Source: Thalassia testudinum
Lineage: Eukaryota; Streptophyta; Magnoliopsida; Alismatales; Hydrocharitaceae
Direction of reading: 5' to 3'
DNA length: 64,000 nucleotides
Assembly (NCBI GenBank): GCA_037157565.1
Contig: JAZHRO010000054.1
Location: 17,777,501-17,841,500 of the forward strand
Part shown: piece after piece, positions 32,393-44,152 of the stretch
Numbering within the stretch: position 1 is the stretch's first letter
Layout of the letters: each line of letters starts with the position of its first letter
Translations under genes and position numbers: made by a program
The notes under the pieces: generated by a model
What the model saw: only the letters and a program-made list of their open reading frames with translations
What the model was told of the DNA's origin: nothing
Databases searched by the model: none

Positions 32393-35018
32393 TGTTACGA
32401 ACGTGGCATCAGACGGATTTTTAAGACGTATGGGAAGTGGCCCAGACATTTGTCCAGACGTCTGGAACCCTTTCCAGACGTTTGGTAATAAATTTTTTCG
32501 GCGTACCGGGTTGCGTCTGCGTGCATGTGCGCGCAGACTGCACCCGCCGCCTTCGTCTTCTTTTTCCTCTCTCTTCCTGCAGATGCGCTGTCTCTCTTCT
32601 CTCTCTCCCCGCGCTGCCTTATATAAACCCTCGCCCTCTCCCTCACCCTCATCTCCTCCGCCTTTCTCTTCTCCTTCTCCCTGCCAGCGAGAGCGCGAGT
32701 GAGCGCCGGGCGAGGGGTGTCGCGGAGGGGCTACTGCAGCTTGGGCAGCAGGCGGACGAGGCGCGGCGCGGCCGTGCGTCGCAGGCGAAGAGCGAGTCGG
32801 GTTCTGATTTTGGAAAATTTTCTAGAATCAGACGTCTGGACTTACGTCCAGACAACGCCAAAGACGTCTGAAGGACGGTCCAGACGTCTAACAAGTAAGA
32901 TATTTCTTACCTTCTCCTTTTGAGCGTGTACGGCCATGCAGCCGTCCTCGGTGTTTTCTTCTGCACTTCGTCGTGCTGAGAGCAGGTGTATGTGTGCACA
33001 GGTCCTGCTCGGGAGGGTGCGAGGGCTTGCCATCCCACGTGAATTAGACGTCTGGCCGCAGTGCCAGACGATGGAGAGGACCTCCAGACGTCCGGGGTGA
33101 CAATCGGACGTCTAGAAACCAAGGCCAGACGTTCCAGCGGGCTTCTGGACGTCTGAAGGACTACGCAGAACTAAGGTACGGCCGATCCACCTTTTAAGAC
33201 GTCTGGAAGATGTTCCAGACGTCTGATTTTGGACAGTTTCGTCGTTTTTAACCCGTTTAGGGCCCATTCGGAGTTCGTTTTCCGCGTTTCGAGTTGCGTT
33301 CTTTCCAGAATTAATTCCTCTATCCGTTTACAGTAATTGTATACTGTTCTGAGAAACTCCTTGTGTTTGATCTTTGTGTTAGGACCCCGTTCCGTTGCAG
33401 TCTCAGGGGTTGCAGAGGCGCGCGGGATTGCCGACCACGCCCCCAGTACTCCCGATTTCCCTGGTAGAGTGGCTTTTAATCTATTTAACAAAATTTGTTA
33501 CAATTATGAAACAATTAATAGAGTTTAGGGCATTGCAAGAACCATAGGATTGAGAAATTAGATTGAATGATAGATCTTAGGGTATTGCATGAATCCTTGG
33601 ATTGGAAAACTAGATTGAATGATAGATCCTAGGGTACGGCTTGAATCCTAGGACTGGAAAACTAGTTGAATATATAAATATTGCAGTCTTGGAATAGTAG
33701 AAAGGAAATGATAACTGCCTGTAAATTGGTTAACAGCTGCCTGTTATGAATGAATACGTATGATTGAGAACATGGGTTGTATGAACGTAAAGCTGGAATG
33801 ATGAAACCTAAATTGGCTAAGTTAAAAGAGCTTGAACCCTACGGGGGATTTGGTGTAGAACTCCTGGAAAGGGAATGGAATAGAATTGGGGAAGTGAGCT
33901 GGCCCTTGAGTACGGAGTACCAAGGAAAGTGACTGTCCCCCTGTTTAGTGCAGAGAGGAGCTAGCCACCCCAGGGACCCGGGGTTAGGTCTGGCCACTTT
34001 GTACCGACTTTTGGCCCTCGTGTACACAGTACCGAGGAGAGCTACTAGTGTAGGGAGAGTACTAGCTACCCCATGGTCCCCGGGGTTCTGCTGGCCCTCC
34101 TACACCTATTTGTTAGGCCCACTGGGCAAACCAAGGTAGTCAGGCGAGGGTGCGTGGACTGTGAAGGGGCAAGGCCCCTGTTTGGTTACTGTGGAGGGGT
34201 TGGACCCCTGTTACTGAGAGGGCTCTGCCCTATACTGGTTCCGTGCTATGCTTTGGGCGCACCCGTTAACGGAAACGACTGACCGCGTGCCAGTGCGGGG
34301 TAGCTACCCGTACATTTATCGCACGTGCCGTAGTCACCGTTTCGTCTGTCAGCGACCTTGGGGTGGTTGACTGAGGGTAGGACCACCACGGGGGACTCTC
34401 CCGGCCAGGAGAGCACCACGTGTTACTTCTACTTTTCGGAAAAGACTGCAATCAAGATCGTTCCCATGAGGAACATTCAAGATCAAGAGAAGGATCTGAC
34501 AAATAAATCAATAGTGAAATAATAGAAAGACGTAAATAAAGAAAGTAAAAATATAACAACTACTGTACACTCTACTGCTTCTTTAGCTTTTAGTTGCCAC
34601 TCTACTCAGCGTTTCGTTGACGTGTCACCCTTATTACCTTTTTAGGACCAGGTGTTGAGCAGCCAGAGTCAGCGACTGCAGAGGACGCTGGGCCTAGTAG
34701 GGTCCAGTAGAGTTACCTGTAGTACTTTCTGTACTTTTCTTCCACTGTGGTGAGTAGTTTTCTTTGTTACTCCCTGTACTTTCTTTATCGAAAACTTTAT
34801 GTTATGTACATATTTTTTTCTCTGCTTTTGTGGTGGTATATACTGTAATATTTCTTTCCTTTACTGTTGTATTTTGTTACTGCTAGTTATATACATGGTG
34901 AATGTGGTTTATTTTATTGCTCTTTTGGTTACTTTCTCGTTGGACGACTGGGTCTTGGGATTAGTCGAGTCGGTCCGGTTCTCGTGTCTCGTAGGGATTC
35001 GGGAATCGGGTCGTTACA
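32393..35018 (-). mobile_element. Family A solo LTR inside Athila element 2 (2,626 bp, minus strand)
   Basis: Read on the minus strand it starts TGTAACGACCCGATTCCC (35018 down) and ends at 32393 with ...GTTCGTAACA. It carries the same modules as 3922-6478 in reverse order: the duplicated module at about 33895-34115, GC hairpins 34165-34240, GACGTC arrays 32460-33225. A TATATAA box lies at about 32619-32627. The target duplication is CCATG (32388-32392) and CCCTG (35019-35023), one base different; element 1 shows the empty site as AAACCCTGTAACCC. Ten exact GACGTC remain, so it is younger than the copy at 14078. Confidence 0.9.
32456..33225. repeat. GACGTC palindrome array in the minus-strand family A LTR
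   Basis: Ten exact GACGTC, mostly within CAGACGTCTG(G), plus near matches such as CAGACGTTTGG and CAGACGTTCC. They lie in two groups, 32460-32480 and 32830-33225, on either side of the TATATAA box, as in the copy at 3922-6478. A TCTGATT...AATCAGA stem near 32804-32831 precedes one of them. Confidence 0.9.
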
Positions 35019-35354
35019 CCCTGTAACCCGTGGGGGCGCTCTACCGTGTAGGGGTCTTCGCGGGACTCACCCTCTCTGGCTGCCCAGGTAATTCTCAAGT
35101 GGACGACCTTCTGATTTAGGGTTATCATCCGCCCCGAACCTCTATAGTCACCCAACATTTTGGGTGTCTTGATTGGGTCCATCACCTGCTCACCCTATCC
35201 AATCCATCAGTGTATGTTTGGTAGGGGGTCCTTGAAACCACCTCTAGAAATTCACTCTCCCCGAGGCCAAGTCCCGGTACCCTTGTTTAGGCAACAACCC
35301 CTTCACATAGACCTTTCTTCTGATTCTGAACCCACTTCACCTTCTTCTTCCACA
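35019..35354 (+). other. Leader of Athila element 2, right part
   Basis: Continues the leader after the family A insertion, matching 21424-21754 of element 1 closely. It ends at the gag ATG at 35355. No other feature. Confidence 0.7.
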
Positions 35355-37270
35355 ATGGCTCAACCTGTTGAGGAAGAGAATAATCTCGAGCACCAGCTCC
35401 AACGACTTAACGATCTCTTCCAGAACTTCATGAGCCCACCATAGCGTCCCATGATGCGAGATCACTATAATCCCGCTGCGGTGGCAATTGAGCCTCGAGT
35501 CAGAATCCCGACTGGAGGACCTGATTTCGAGTTAAAGCCCAACATGATCCACGCATACCTAAATTCTATGGGCTTAACTCCGAAGACCCCTTCCCGCACA
35601 TCAAACAGCTTAAGTATCTGACCCAGATCTTCGGGTCAGATGCGCAAAATCGGGATATCCTACTTATGAAGATGTTCTCCTTCTCCCTTATGAACAAGGC
35701 AGCCCATTGGTATCAGATCCAGACCCGTCCGATCAACACTTGGGAGGATCTTTAGTCCGAGTTCTTGAAAAAGTTCTTCCCTGTTGGTCGGACTAATGCC
35801 TTGCGCCATCAAATTACTCACTTCACGCAACAGACGGGAGAACCTCTTCATGAGGCATGGGATCGTTTTTAGGATCTCATGAGAAAGTACCCCCATAACG
35901 GAGTTCCTAAATGGGAACAAGTCCAGTCTTTTTACCAGGGACTCCGTGAGGATATTAGACTATTCGTCAATGCAACTTGCGGAGGGAATATCATCGGTCA
36001 ACATAAAGACACTGTGTGAGAGATTCTTGAGAATATGTGCGAGAACTCCATCAACAATGACTCCATGGGATTATTTGACAGGACGAATACCCACACAGCG
36101 ACGAACCTTAGGGGAGCACATGAGATGCAGGGCTTGTCCGCATCAGTCAATCTGGAATTCATGGCCAGTCGATTGGACAAGGTCTCTATTATTGAGAAGA
36201 AGGTGGATGAGCTAACTCAGCATTTGCAGTGAGCCACCTCTGCGCAGAACTCCTTCTCACATCCCCCTCCTGCATGGGAAACTGTGCAACACATTTTCCA
36301 CCGACCTTCTCAAGGGATGGACTTGTATCCACCCCCATCTGACTCTAGGACCGGAGGAACCTCTGATCCTTTCTATTCTTGTCGGGGGAACTCTACTCCC
36401 CCATTCTCTGACTTTTTTGAGGCTCCCTAGACCTGCAAGGACCTCAACGCCATCCAGAATGACCCTTTTTCCAGCACCTACAATCTTGGATGGCGGAACC
36501 ATCCCAATTTCCAGTGGGTGGGAAATTCCCAGAATCCCAGACCACACTTTTAGCCCTGTCCACAAGCACCTCGTCTTTATCAGCCGCCTTAGCCTCGACC
36601 CAACCCCAATTATTCACCCAGGCCTAACCAAGATCAAATGTCCCTTATCCTCTAGACTTTGGCTAACATTCAGAGAACGAATGCGGCTATTCAAAAGCAA
36701 CACAAGGACAAAATCACAGAGGTCCGAAATCAACTTGCCCAATTGGCAAATTCTCACCAACCAGGCATGCTTCCTTCTCAGCCTCTACCTAACCCTAATA
36801 GCGTGCTGACCCAGCGGTGCATTATGAACCCAAACCCGGGCCAAGCACACATGGTTTATCAGGCTCCTTCTATTCCCTCACCTGATGGGATGGAAGCTTG
36901 AACTTCCTATGCGGGTTATCAACAGCAACAGCCCATTCTACCAACCCCTAACCAGAACCAGGCAGGACTTAATTCTGTAACAACCCGTAGTGGTAAGGCG
37001 ACCCAAGATTCACCTTATCCAGACCACTCCAAGCCCGGTAGTGACCCAAATCCTAGGACAGTCATCCAGGATGTTCCTATCCCTGTCCCAGATCAAAAAC
37101 CTGGACCTATCCTAGAAGAACCAACCAAGGTTCTATTTCCCGAGGCCTTGACCAAGGGAAAGAAGACAACCAAACCCGTGGCTCCTGAGGAGGACCTGGT
37201 CCAGCTCTTTGAGCAGGTCCAAATAAACATCCCCTTGATGGATGCAATCCGCTACGTATCGGCTTATGCA
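35355..37270 (+). pseudogene. Athila gag, element 2 (broken)
   Basis: Counterpart of the gag at 21755, starting at ATG 35355 (MAQPVEEENNLEHQLQRLND). Blocks for capsid folding are still readable in pieces: SEDPFPHIKQLKYLTQIFGSD near 35580, PINTWEDL near 35735 and NRTNAAIQKQHKDKITEVRNQLAQLANS near 36670. TAG near 35442 and 35752, TGA near 36018 and 36230, TAG near 36430, and a one-base loss near 35554 break it. The stops mostly differ from those of element 1, so the two copies decayed separately. Confidence 0.85.
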
Positions 37271-37276
37271 TGATTT

Positions 37277-37481
37277 TTGAAGAACGTGTGTACACCTCAA
37301 CGAAAGCCGAGAACCAAGAGTGGGAGTCCAATTATACTGTCAGAGCAAGCCAACTCTGTAATCCTGAGTAGACTGCCACCCAAGGCAAAAGACCCAGGCA
37401 CTCCCTTGATTTCATGTAAGATCGGTGAAATCAAGTTCGACAGAGCATTATTGGACTTAGGTGCCTCCATAAACTTGATAC
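37277..37481 (+). pseudogene. Athila protease, element 2, left part
   Basis: First part of the aspartic protease with the active-site motif DLGASINLI near 37455. It is cut at 37481 by the copia-type solo LTR, and the rest begins at 39199. Bases 37477-37481 (GATAC) are the left copy of that insertion's target duplication. Confidence 0.85.
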
Positions 37482-39198
37482 TGTTGGTTCCAGCCCTACC
37501 AGGAGGGGGTGACATAATAATTGCGGAAATAAAATAAACAATCTTCACAAAATGCAATCACACAAAGTACACAATAATTTATAGGTGGAAACCCAAATCG
37601 GGTGAAAACCACCACCTAACCCTCTCGAGTTAGGATTTTCCGATCAACCAAGTTGATCAAAATCCACTAAACCGAATCACTTTAAACGAGGGTGATTCAA
37701 CCTCAATACAACCACGCTACTTAAACGAGGGTAGCGTACCTCAACCCCTTCTCTCCACAAGAAGGATTTTGTCTCGCGAAGGAGACGGGAATTCGCAAAG
37801 CGAATACCCAACCAAATAACAAAGATAAAATAAACAACAAGTCCTATAGAGCCAACAAAGTAATTTTAAACCTAGCTTCTATAGGAATTAGGAAACTCCC
37901 TTTGAAAGGAGTGCGTCGACGACGCGGATGCATGTACCATGCGACGGCGCAACTTCGCTCTCGTGGACTACGGCGGGGGAGCGGGTGCGCAACAGCTTGA
38001 TGCTCTCAAGAGAATGGAGCTTGAGCTTGGAGAGCAAGAGCTATCTAGGACACAAGAGAGTGGAACTATGTTGCTTAAGTGTGTCTTGTGTTTCTCTTAG
38101 TGTGTGTTTGTGTTGCAAAGGTTCCCCTCTATTTATAGAGGCCTTAGGAAGGCTTTGGAAGGCTTAGGAAAGGTTCTACAGCCGTTGGGAACAAAGCCCA
38201 AGAGAATCAGCCCGAAATCAGGAACAATCATTGTTCTGACAGGCTTATCAGACGTCTAATTATGGAATCAGACGTCTGGAAGACCACTTTAAGACGACTG
38301 ATTTCAAGGTCAGACGTCTGATTTTGGGCGGATCTCTTCCTGACTTGAATCAGATCTAAACAGGGTTCTAGCGTAAGTCCATCAGAGGACATATAGGACG
38401 TCTGACACTATGTATGGACGTCTGGAAACCTACTTTTACTGTGGGAATGGATTTTCCAAACGTTGCAACGGCTAGAAAATCTCTGAGAAGAGATTTTGGG
38501 TCAGCCGAGGCAAAACGGTCAATTATCAGACGTTTGGATAGTCATATGGACGTCTGATAAGGCTCTAACGGTCATATTCCTGAGTGTTTGCTAAGCCAGC
38601 CAACGGTCCATTAATTGGACGTCTGACAAATCCATCAGACGTCTCCTAAGACGTCTGGTCTAAGGTCTGGACGTTTGATTTCATCAGACAGAACTAACTA
38701 TGTCCAGCCTAACAGTTATCAGACGTCTGAAGTAACAGTCAGACGTCTTAAAATACTTTATCAGACGTCTGATTTAGGAATTAGACGTCTGAAAACTCTG
38801 TTTGAACCCTATATTGGTTTTCTAAGTGTTCTACAGAAAACCTAAGTATCCTAGGGTTGTGCCGGTGTTCCTAGGACTACTGTTAGGATACTTTGAGGCT
38901 CTTTAACATAATTTTCTAAGAAAATAAAGAACAAGAAAATAAGGACAAGAGATACATGAAAGGATTAAAAAGAATCTATCATATTCTTCTTGTCTTCTAT
39001 CTTCATTCTATCGCTCCACGCGAACCTCCTCTGTTTTCCGTCAAGCTCCTCCAATCCGTCCTGGATGCGAGCTCGAACTCCGTTTAAGCACGCATACATT
39101 TGCAATTGACCTGAAATCTGGGACTCAAAGTACAAATGTTAAATGACACGTGTTTTGTTATCATCAAAACAAATGATCGTGGTGCTCTAGCACCAACA
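37482..39198 (+). mobile_element. Copia-type solo LTR in the Athila protease (1,717 bp)
   Basis: Begins TGTTGGTTCCAGCC and ends CTAGCACCAACA, so the ends form a 7-bp inverted repeat TGTTGGT/ACCAACA. It is flanked by a perfect GATAC duplication (37477-37481 and 39199-39203); element 1 shows the empty site at 23878-23885. The TGTTGG...CCAACA ends and the GTTATCATCAAAACA stretch near the 3' end are typical of Ty1/copia LTRs, which is an inference without an internal domain. A CTATTTATAG box is near 38129. Downstream, 38240-38800, lies a dense GACGTC array unlike the related older LTR at 47303. No coding content. Confidence 0.85.
38246..38795. repeat. GACGTC palindrome array in the copia-type LTR
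   Basis: Thirteen exact GACGTC in about 550 bp, most as CAGACGTCTG(A/G) or GGACGTCTG, plus degenerate versions (CAGACGTTTGG, GGACGTTTGATT, AGACGACTGATT). Several read TTATCAGACGTCTGATT with the flanks also pairing. All lie downstream of the TATA-like box, so they would be in the transcribed part of the LTR. Confidence 0.9.
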
Positions 39199-39950
39199 GA
39201 TACCCACATCCCTACTTAATCATCTGGAAGAATCTGAGCTAAAACTGACCGAGGTAACATTACAGTTAGTAGATCGATCTATCAAGTCACCAAAAGGGTT
39301 TCTTAAGGATGTTATTGTAAGGGTGTGGGATTTCTACTTTCCTGTAGATTTCATAATTTTAGAGATGGATGCACCTAAGAACCCAAGGGATACACCAATC
39401 ATTCTAGGGAGACCTTTTCTGGCCACTGCAAGGGCCAATATAAGTTGTGAGGAGGGCCAAATAGAACTGAAATTTGGGAACCAGACTCTCAAAATTGATA
39501 TCTTTAAGGCCCAACAAGGAATTAATTGCGGTGTCATTGAACAAATCTGTGATATTAGAGCCATGGTTAATGAACCACAATTTGAGGACAACATGATCAT
39601 TCCTCATCAACCACAAGAGGATCTTGAACCGCAATTAAAGGAGTCAGACCTGGAGATAGACAAACCCATAACTCCTACCCTTGTACCTCACACTCACGTT
39701 GAATCACCTGCTGCTGTTGATAACCCCATTCTTGAACTCAAACCCCTTCCCGACCATTTAAAATATGTCTTCTTGGGTTCTAGTCAGACATTTCCTGTGA
39801 TTATAAACTCCAAAGTCACACCTGATCAGGAATCCCGTCTGATTGCTGTTCTCCAGCAACATTGCAGAGCCATTGGTTGGACTCTCGATGAGTTGACTGG
39901 AATAAATCCCTCTTATTGCACACACCGTATCTATTCTGAAGAGGGCGCAC
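39199..39950 (+). pseudogene. Athila protease, right part, and linker, element 2
   Basis: Resumes right after the copia-type LTR with IPTSLLNHLEESELKLTEV in a broken frame. It then reads open from 39323 (FYFPVDFIILEMDAPKNPRDTP, followed by IILGRPFLATARA, the normal retropepsin end). The linker to the polymerase (39480-39950) is open, unlike in element 1, and includes LELKPLPDHLKYVFLGSSQT. The open piece continues into the polymerase up to 40186. Confidence 0.85.
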
Positions 39951-41500
39951 GACCTTCCCGTGAAATGCAAAGACGTTTGAATCCCAATCTGCAGGAGGTC
40001 GTGAGAAAGGAGATCATTAAGTGGTTAGATGAAGGGATCATCTACCCGATCTCCGACAGTCGATGGGTGAGCCCAATCCAGGTTGTGCCTAAAAAGGCAG
40101 GGCTCATTACTATCACCACTGAAATTGGAGAAGTCATATCTACCCGTATAGCCAACACGTGGAGAGTTCACATAAATTACCGATGACTCAATTCCTCCAC
40201 GAAGAAGGATCATTTCCCACTACCATTCATTGATCAGATTCTCGAGAAATTAGCGGGAAATAGATTCTTCTGCTTTCTTGACGGGTACTCCGATTATAAC
40301 CAAGTGGCGATTCATCCAGAGGACCAAGAGAATACCACATTCACCTACCCTTTCGGGATGTACGTGTTCCAAAGGATGCCTTTCGGTCTTTGCAATGCAC
40401 CCGCGACTTTTCAGCGGTGCATGCTTGCCATATTCTCTGATATGGTAGGTGATTATCTGGAAGTCTTCATGGATGACTTCTCAGTTTTCGAGGCATCATT
40501 TGATGATTGCCTCCAGCACTTGGTTCATATACTCAGGCGTTGCATTGACGTAAACTTGGTTCTTTCCTGGGAAAAGAGCCATTTTATGGTGCTTGAGGGG
40601 ATCATCCTACGACATTTAATTTCTGAAGGAGGCATCCAAGTGGATTGAGCCAAGGTTGATTTGATTTCTAGACTTCCTATGCCTAGCTTGATCAGGGACA
40701 TTCGATCTTTTTTGGGACACGTCGGTTTTTACCATCATTTCATCCCTGATTTCTCAAAAATCACGTGCCCCCTCACTACTCTTCTCTCCAAGGATGTACC
40801 CTTCGAGATTTCCAAGGAATGCACTCAAGCTTTTGAGAACCTTCATGACCGAGTCACTCAAGCCCCGATCCTAGAGTCCCCTGATTGGTCTCAACCCTTT
40901 GAGATCATGTGCGATGCATCTGACTTTGCTGTAGGAGTGGTTCTGGGGCAGAAGATTGACGGGAAACCCGTGGTCATCTACTACGCTATCAAGACACTTG
41001 ACGAGGCTCAGCGTAACTACATGATTATAGAGAAAGAGCTGCTAGCAGTAGTATTTGCCATCAAAAAATTTCGATCTTATCTCCTGGGTTCCCACGTCAT
41101 AATCTACTCGGATCACACTACTGTGAGGCATCTCCTTACTAAGAAGGACACGAAGCCTCGATTAATCCGATGGATCTTGCTACTGCAAGAATTTGACTTC
41201 GAGATTCGCGACAAGGCATGAAGACAGAACATGGTAGCTGACCACTTGTCTCACCTTCCTTCTGAGATCATCAACCCTTCTGGACCCATCACGAAGCATT
41301 TTCCTGATGAGCACCTATTGACTATTGGTACTAGGCTTCCATGGTTTGTTGATATAGTAAACTACTTGGTGTCTCATCAGATCTCGTCTGATTGGCCAAA
41401 GGCCAAGAAAGACAAGTTGTGCTCCGATGCCAAGTACTACATCTGGGAAGATCCGTACCTTTTCCTCATAGGTGCTAACCAAGTAATCCGGCGATGTGTC
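39951..41500 (+). pseudogene. Athila reverse transcriptase and RNase H, element 2 (broken)
   Basis: Carries the same blocks as element 1: WRVHINYR near 40160, then TGA at 40184-40186; FLDGYSDYNQVAIHPEDQE near 40275; MPFGLCNAPATFQRCM; the catalytic FMDD at 40466-40477; RNase [16 protein letters not shown] near 40910 and [27 protein letters not shown] near 40990. Stops at 40646-40648 (TGA, CGA in element 1) and 41219-41221 (TGA, GGA in element 1) break it. Only a few lesions separate the open pieces, so it is the better kept of the two copies. Confidence 0.9.
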
Positions 41501-42550
41501 CCGGAGGGTGAAATCAACAACATTCTCTCCTTCTGCCATGACCAGGCATGCGGTGGCCACTTCTCTAGGCATAAAATCGCATAAAAAATCCTCCAGTGTG
41601 GCTTTTACTGGCCCACTATCTTCAAGGATGCATACAGTCACTGTAAGGCATGCAGTCGTTGCCAAACTTTAGGCAACATGAGCCACCGCGACATGATGCC
41701 TTTGCAGTTGATTCTCGTATGCGAGATCTTCGATATTTGGGAGATTGATTTTATGGGTCCCTTTCCTATTTCAGATGGCTTCGAGTGCATTTTACTCGCG
41801 GTAGACTACGTGTCCAAATGGATCGAAGCTATTTCGACCCGAACCTGTGATTACAAGATCGTTATCAAATTCATTCATCAGAATATCTTCTCATGGTTCG
41901 GAATTCCTCATGCAATCATCTCTGATGGAGGGACCCATTTTAACAACGCTCAGTTCAGGTCACTGATGACCAAATACGGGGTGTCTCACCGAATCTCTAC
42001 TCCTTACCACCCCCAGACTAATGGTCTAGTTGAGTTATCAAATCGGGAGATCAAGAAAATCCTACAGGTTACTGTTCGACCTGATAGGAAGGATTGGTCG
42101 TCCCGTCTTCCGGAAGCTTTGTGGGCTTATAGGATCGCCCACAAGACCCAACTAGGCATGTCTCCTTTCAGACTGGTGTACGGGAAGGCATGTCACCTTC
42201 CCGTCGAATTGGAGCACAAAGCCTATTGGGAAGTACGGAACTGCAACTTAGATCTTTCTAAGGCTGGAACCCACAGAAAGCTTCAGATAAGCGAGATTGA
42301 TGAACTACGCCTTGATGCATATGAGAACTCGCCAATCTACAAAGAGCGGGTTAAAGTCTTTCATGACAAGCACATATCTAGAAAGATCTTCCACCCTGGT
42401 CAGAAGGTCCTACTCTTCGATGCCCGACTTAAACTCTTCCTTGGGAAACTGCAATCCAAATGGGTCGGACCATATCTCGTCCGACAGATTTTTGGAAATG
42501 GAGCCATCGAAATCAGTCCTCTCAGCCACGATTCCGAACCTTTGTCGTAA
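41501..42550 (+). pseudogene. Athila integrase, element 2 (nearly open)
   Basis: The zinc-binding part (CHDQACGGHFSRHK, then CKACSRC) is interrupted by TAA at 41582-41584. From 41678 a 290-codon open piece holds the full DDE core: WEIDFMGPFP near 41740, ISDGGTHFNNAQF near 41920 and LVELSNREIKKIL near 42025. It also holds the C-terminal HPGQKVLLFDARLK and KWVGPYLVRQIFGNGAIEI. This is the longest Athila-derived open frame with an uninterrupted domain. It has no start signal of its own and is not expected to act alone. Confidence 0.9.
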
Positions 42551-44152
42551 ACGGTCAGAGACTCAAACCGTTCATTGACGTAATCAGTACAGATTTGGCT
42601 AAGCCATCATTTATCCTCCATTCTCCTTGAGCTTATTACGCCCAGCCGATGGCGTAAAATTCAGCGCTTAACAGGAGGCAACCCGTCATTCTTGAAAAAC
42701 CCAAAACCTTTTCTGACATTTCTTTGCACTTTAGGTTCATCCTTTAGGACAGCCAACTTCACCTCAAGTACTCGTACCTGAGATTAAAAATCGTCCGCAA
42801 CAATCACCTCCACCCATCCACTCACCAAATACCTATCCTAATCCATGAACCAAGCTAAATAAAAACCCACCTAATGTATAATGAGGACATTGCAAATCTT
42901 AGGCATGAGGGGGGGTAAAAGTGCAATTAAATAACAAGGAAAAGGTTTCAAAAAAATCCGCATACAAGAAAAAAAAACAAAAAAAACTTTATAGAAGGAG
43001 AAAAAGAGCAGAATGATAAAAGGAGCACAAAATGAAAGAAAAAAGGGATAGTCATTAGTAAGAAATTAAGGAATTTAACCTAAGTTCTAGACCACATTAA
43101 GGAAAAAAAAAGGAAAGTGCACAACAAGATTAGTAAAAACGCAAACCTTAGGCATTCTTGGATAGACTCTTAGTACCCGTTAAGATCTAGATATTCCTCA
43201 AGAGGTTGAGGAAAATGAAAAGCTTAAGTATTAGGTCAAAGGCTTAAGGAGTATTCGGCCTCATTGATTAACTTTTGATTTACGGGACTCAGTAACCTAA
43301 GCACCCAAATTCACACACACAGTCTGGTTCAGTGAGCATAAGTATCGAAATCACGTAGAAGCGTTTCAAATGTTTTGAAAAAGTCACCTAGATTAGGAGC
43401 AGTCGATCAACACAAGTTGATTTGGACGAGTTCCCGGCGCGGAGAGGTGGGAAATTCCCCTCAAAGATGTGTAACAACATATCATCTCCTCGGTGCTTGT
43501 CTCTTAGGATATTTACATATCCTACTGGGGGCATGTAAGTACTCTGCTGGTTCAGATTCCATGTATGGCATTATCACGAAGTGTCAATCGCCAGGGTCTG
43601 AATTCGACCACGGAACACCATGGGCGGGATTATCCCAAAATCTTGAAAGCCAGGGTTCTGGGGGTTGCCATGGGTGGTGCTATCTCGAAGCATCGACTGC
43701 CAGGGACCCTTGAGGATTGATGATAGGGACAAAGAATTCGATACATACCGTGTTGTGAAACCAATCCTAACCTAGAATTAAAAAGAAAAGAGAGAGAAAA
43801 CTCTCCAAACAAATAAATCTTCTGTCTCTCTCTCTTACAAAATGCACTGCAAACTGAACTAAGGCTAAAAATATCTCAGGCACGAGTGCTTTAATCACAG
43901 AGTCTAATAAACTTTAGGTTAGTTCCTGTAGACCTTAAAACCTTTGCTAAAGACTGAAGCTAAAGCTAGACAGATCTAGATCTTGGTTGGTACTAGAGTA
44001 CCTTTTAGGCCTATGATTGACATTCTGACCTAATCAGGGATACAAGAGGAAAAACACTTATCAAAACTTGATGGAAGAAATTCATGGTCTAGAACAAAGG
44101 TTAAAACCTTAAATGTTTGCTAAGGGACTAGTAAAAGCTAGGCGTGGGGGTA
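42551..44152 (+). other. 3' non-coding domain of Athila element 2
   Basis: Matches 27236-28886 of element 1. No env-like frame. It includes A/G-rich stretches (42940-43110), the three-unit repeat at 43558-43710 and the polypurine AAAAGCTAGGCGTGGGGG before the LTR at 44153. Confidence 0.7.
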
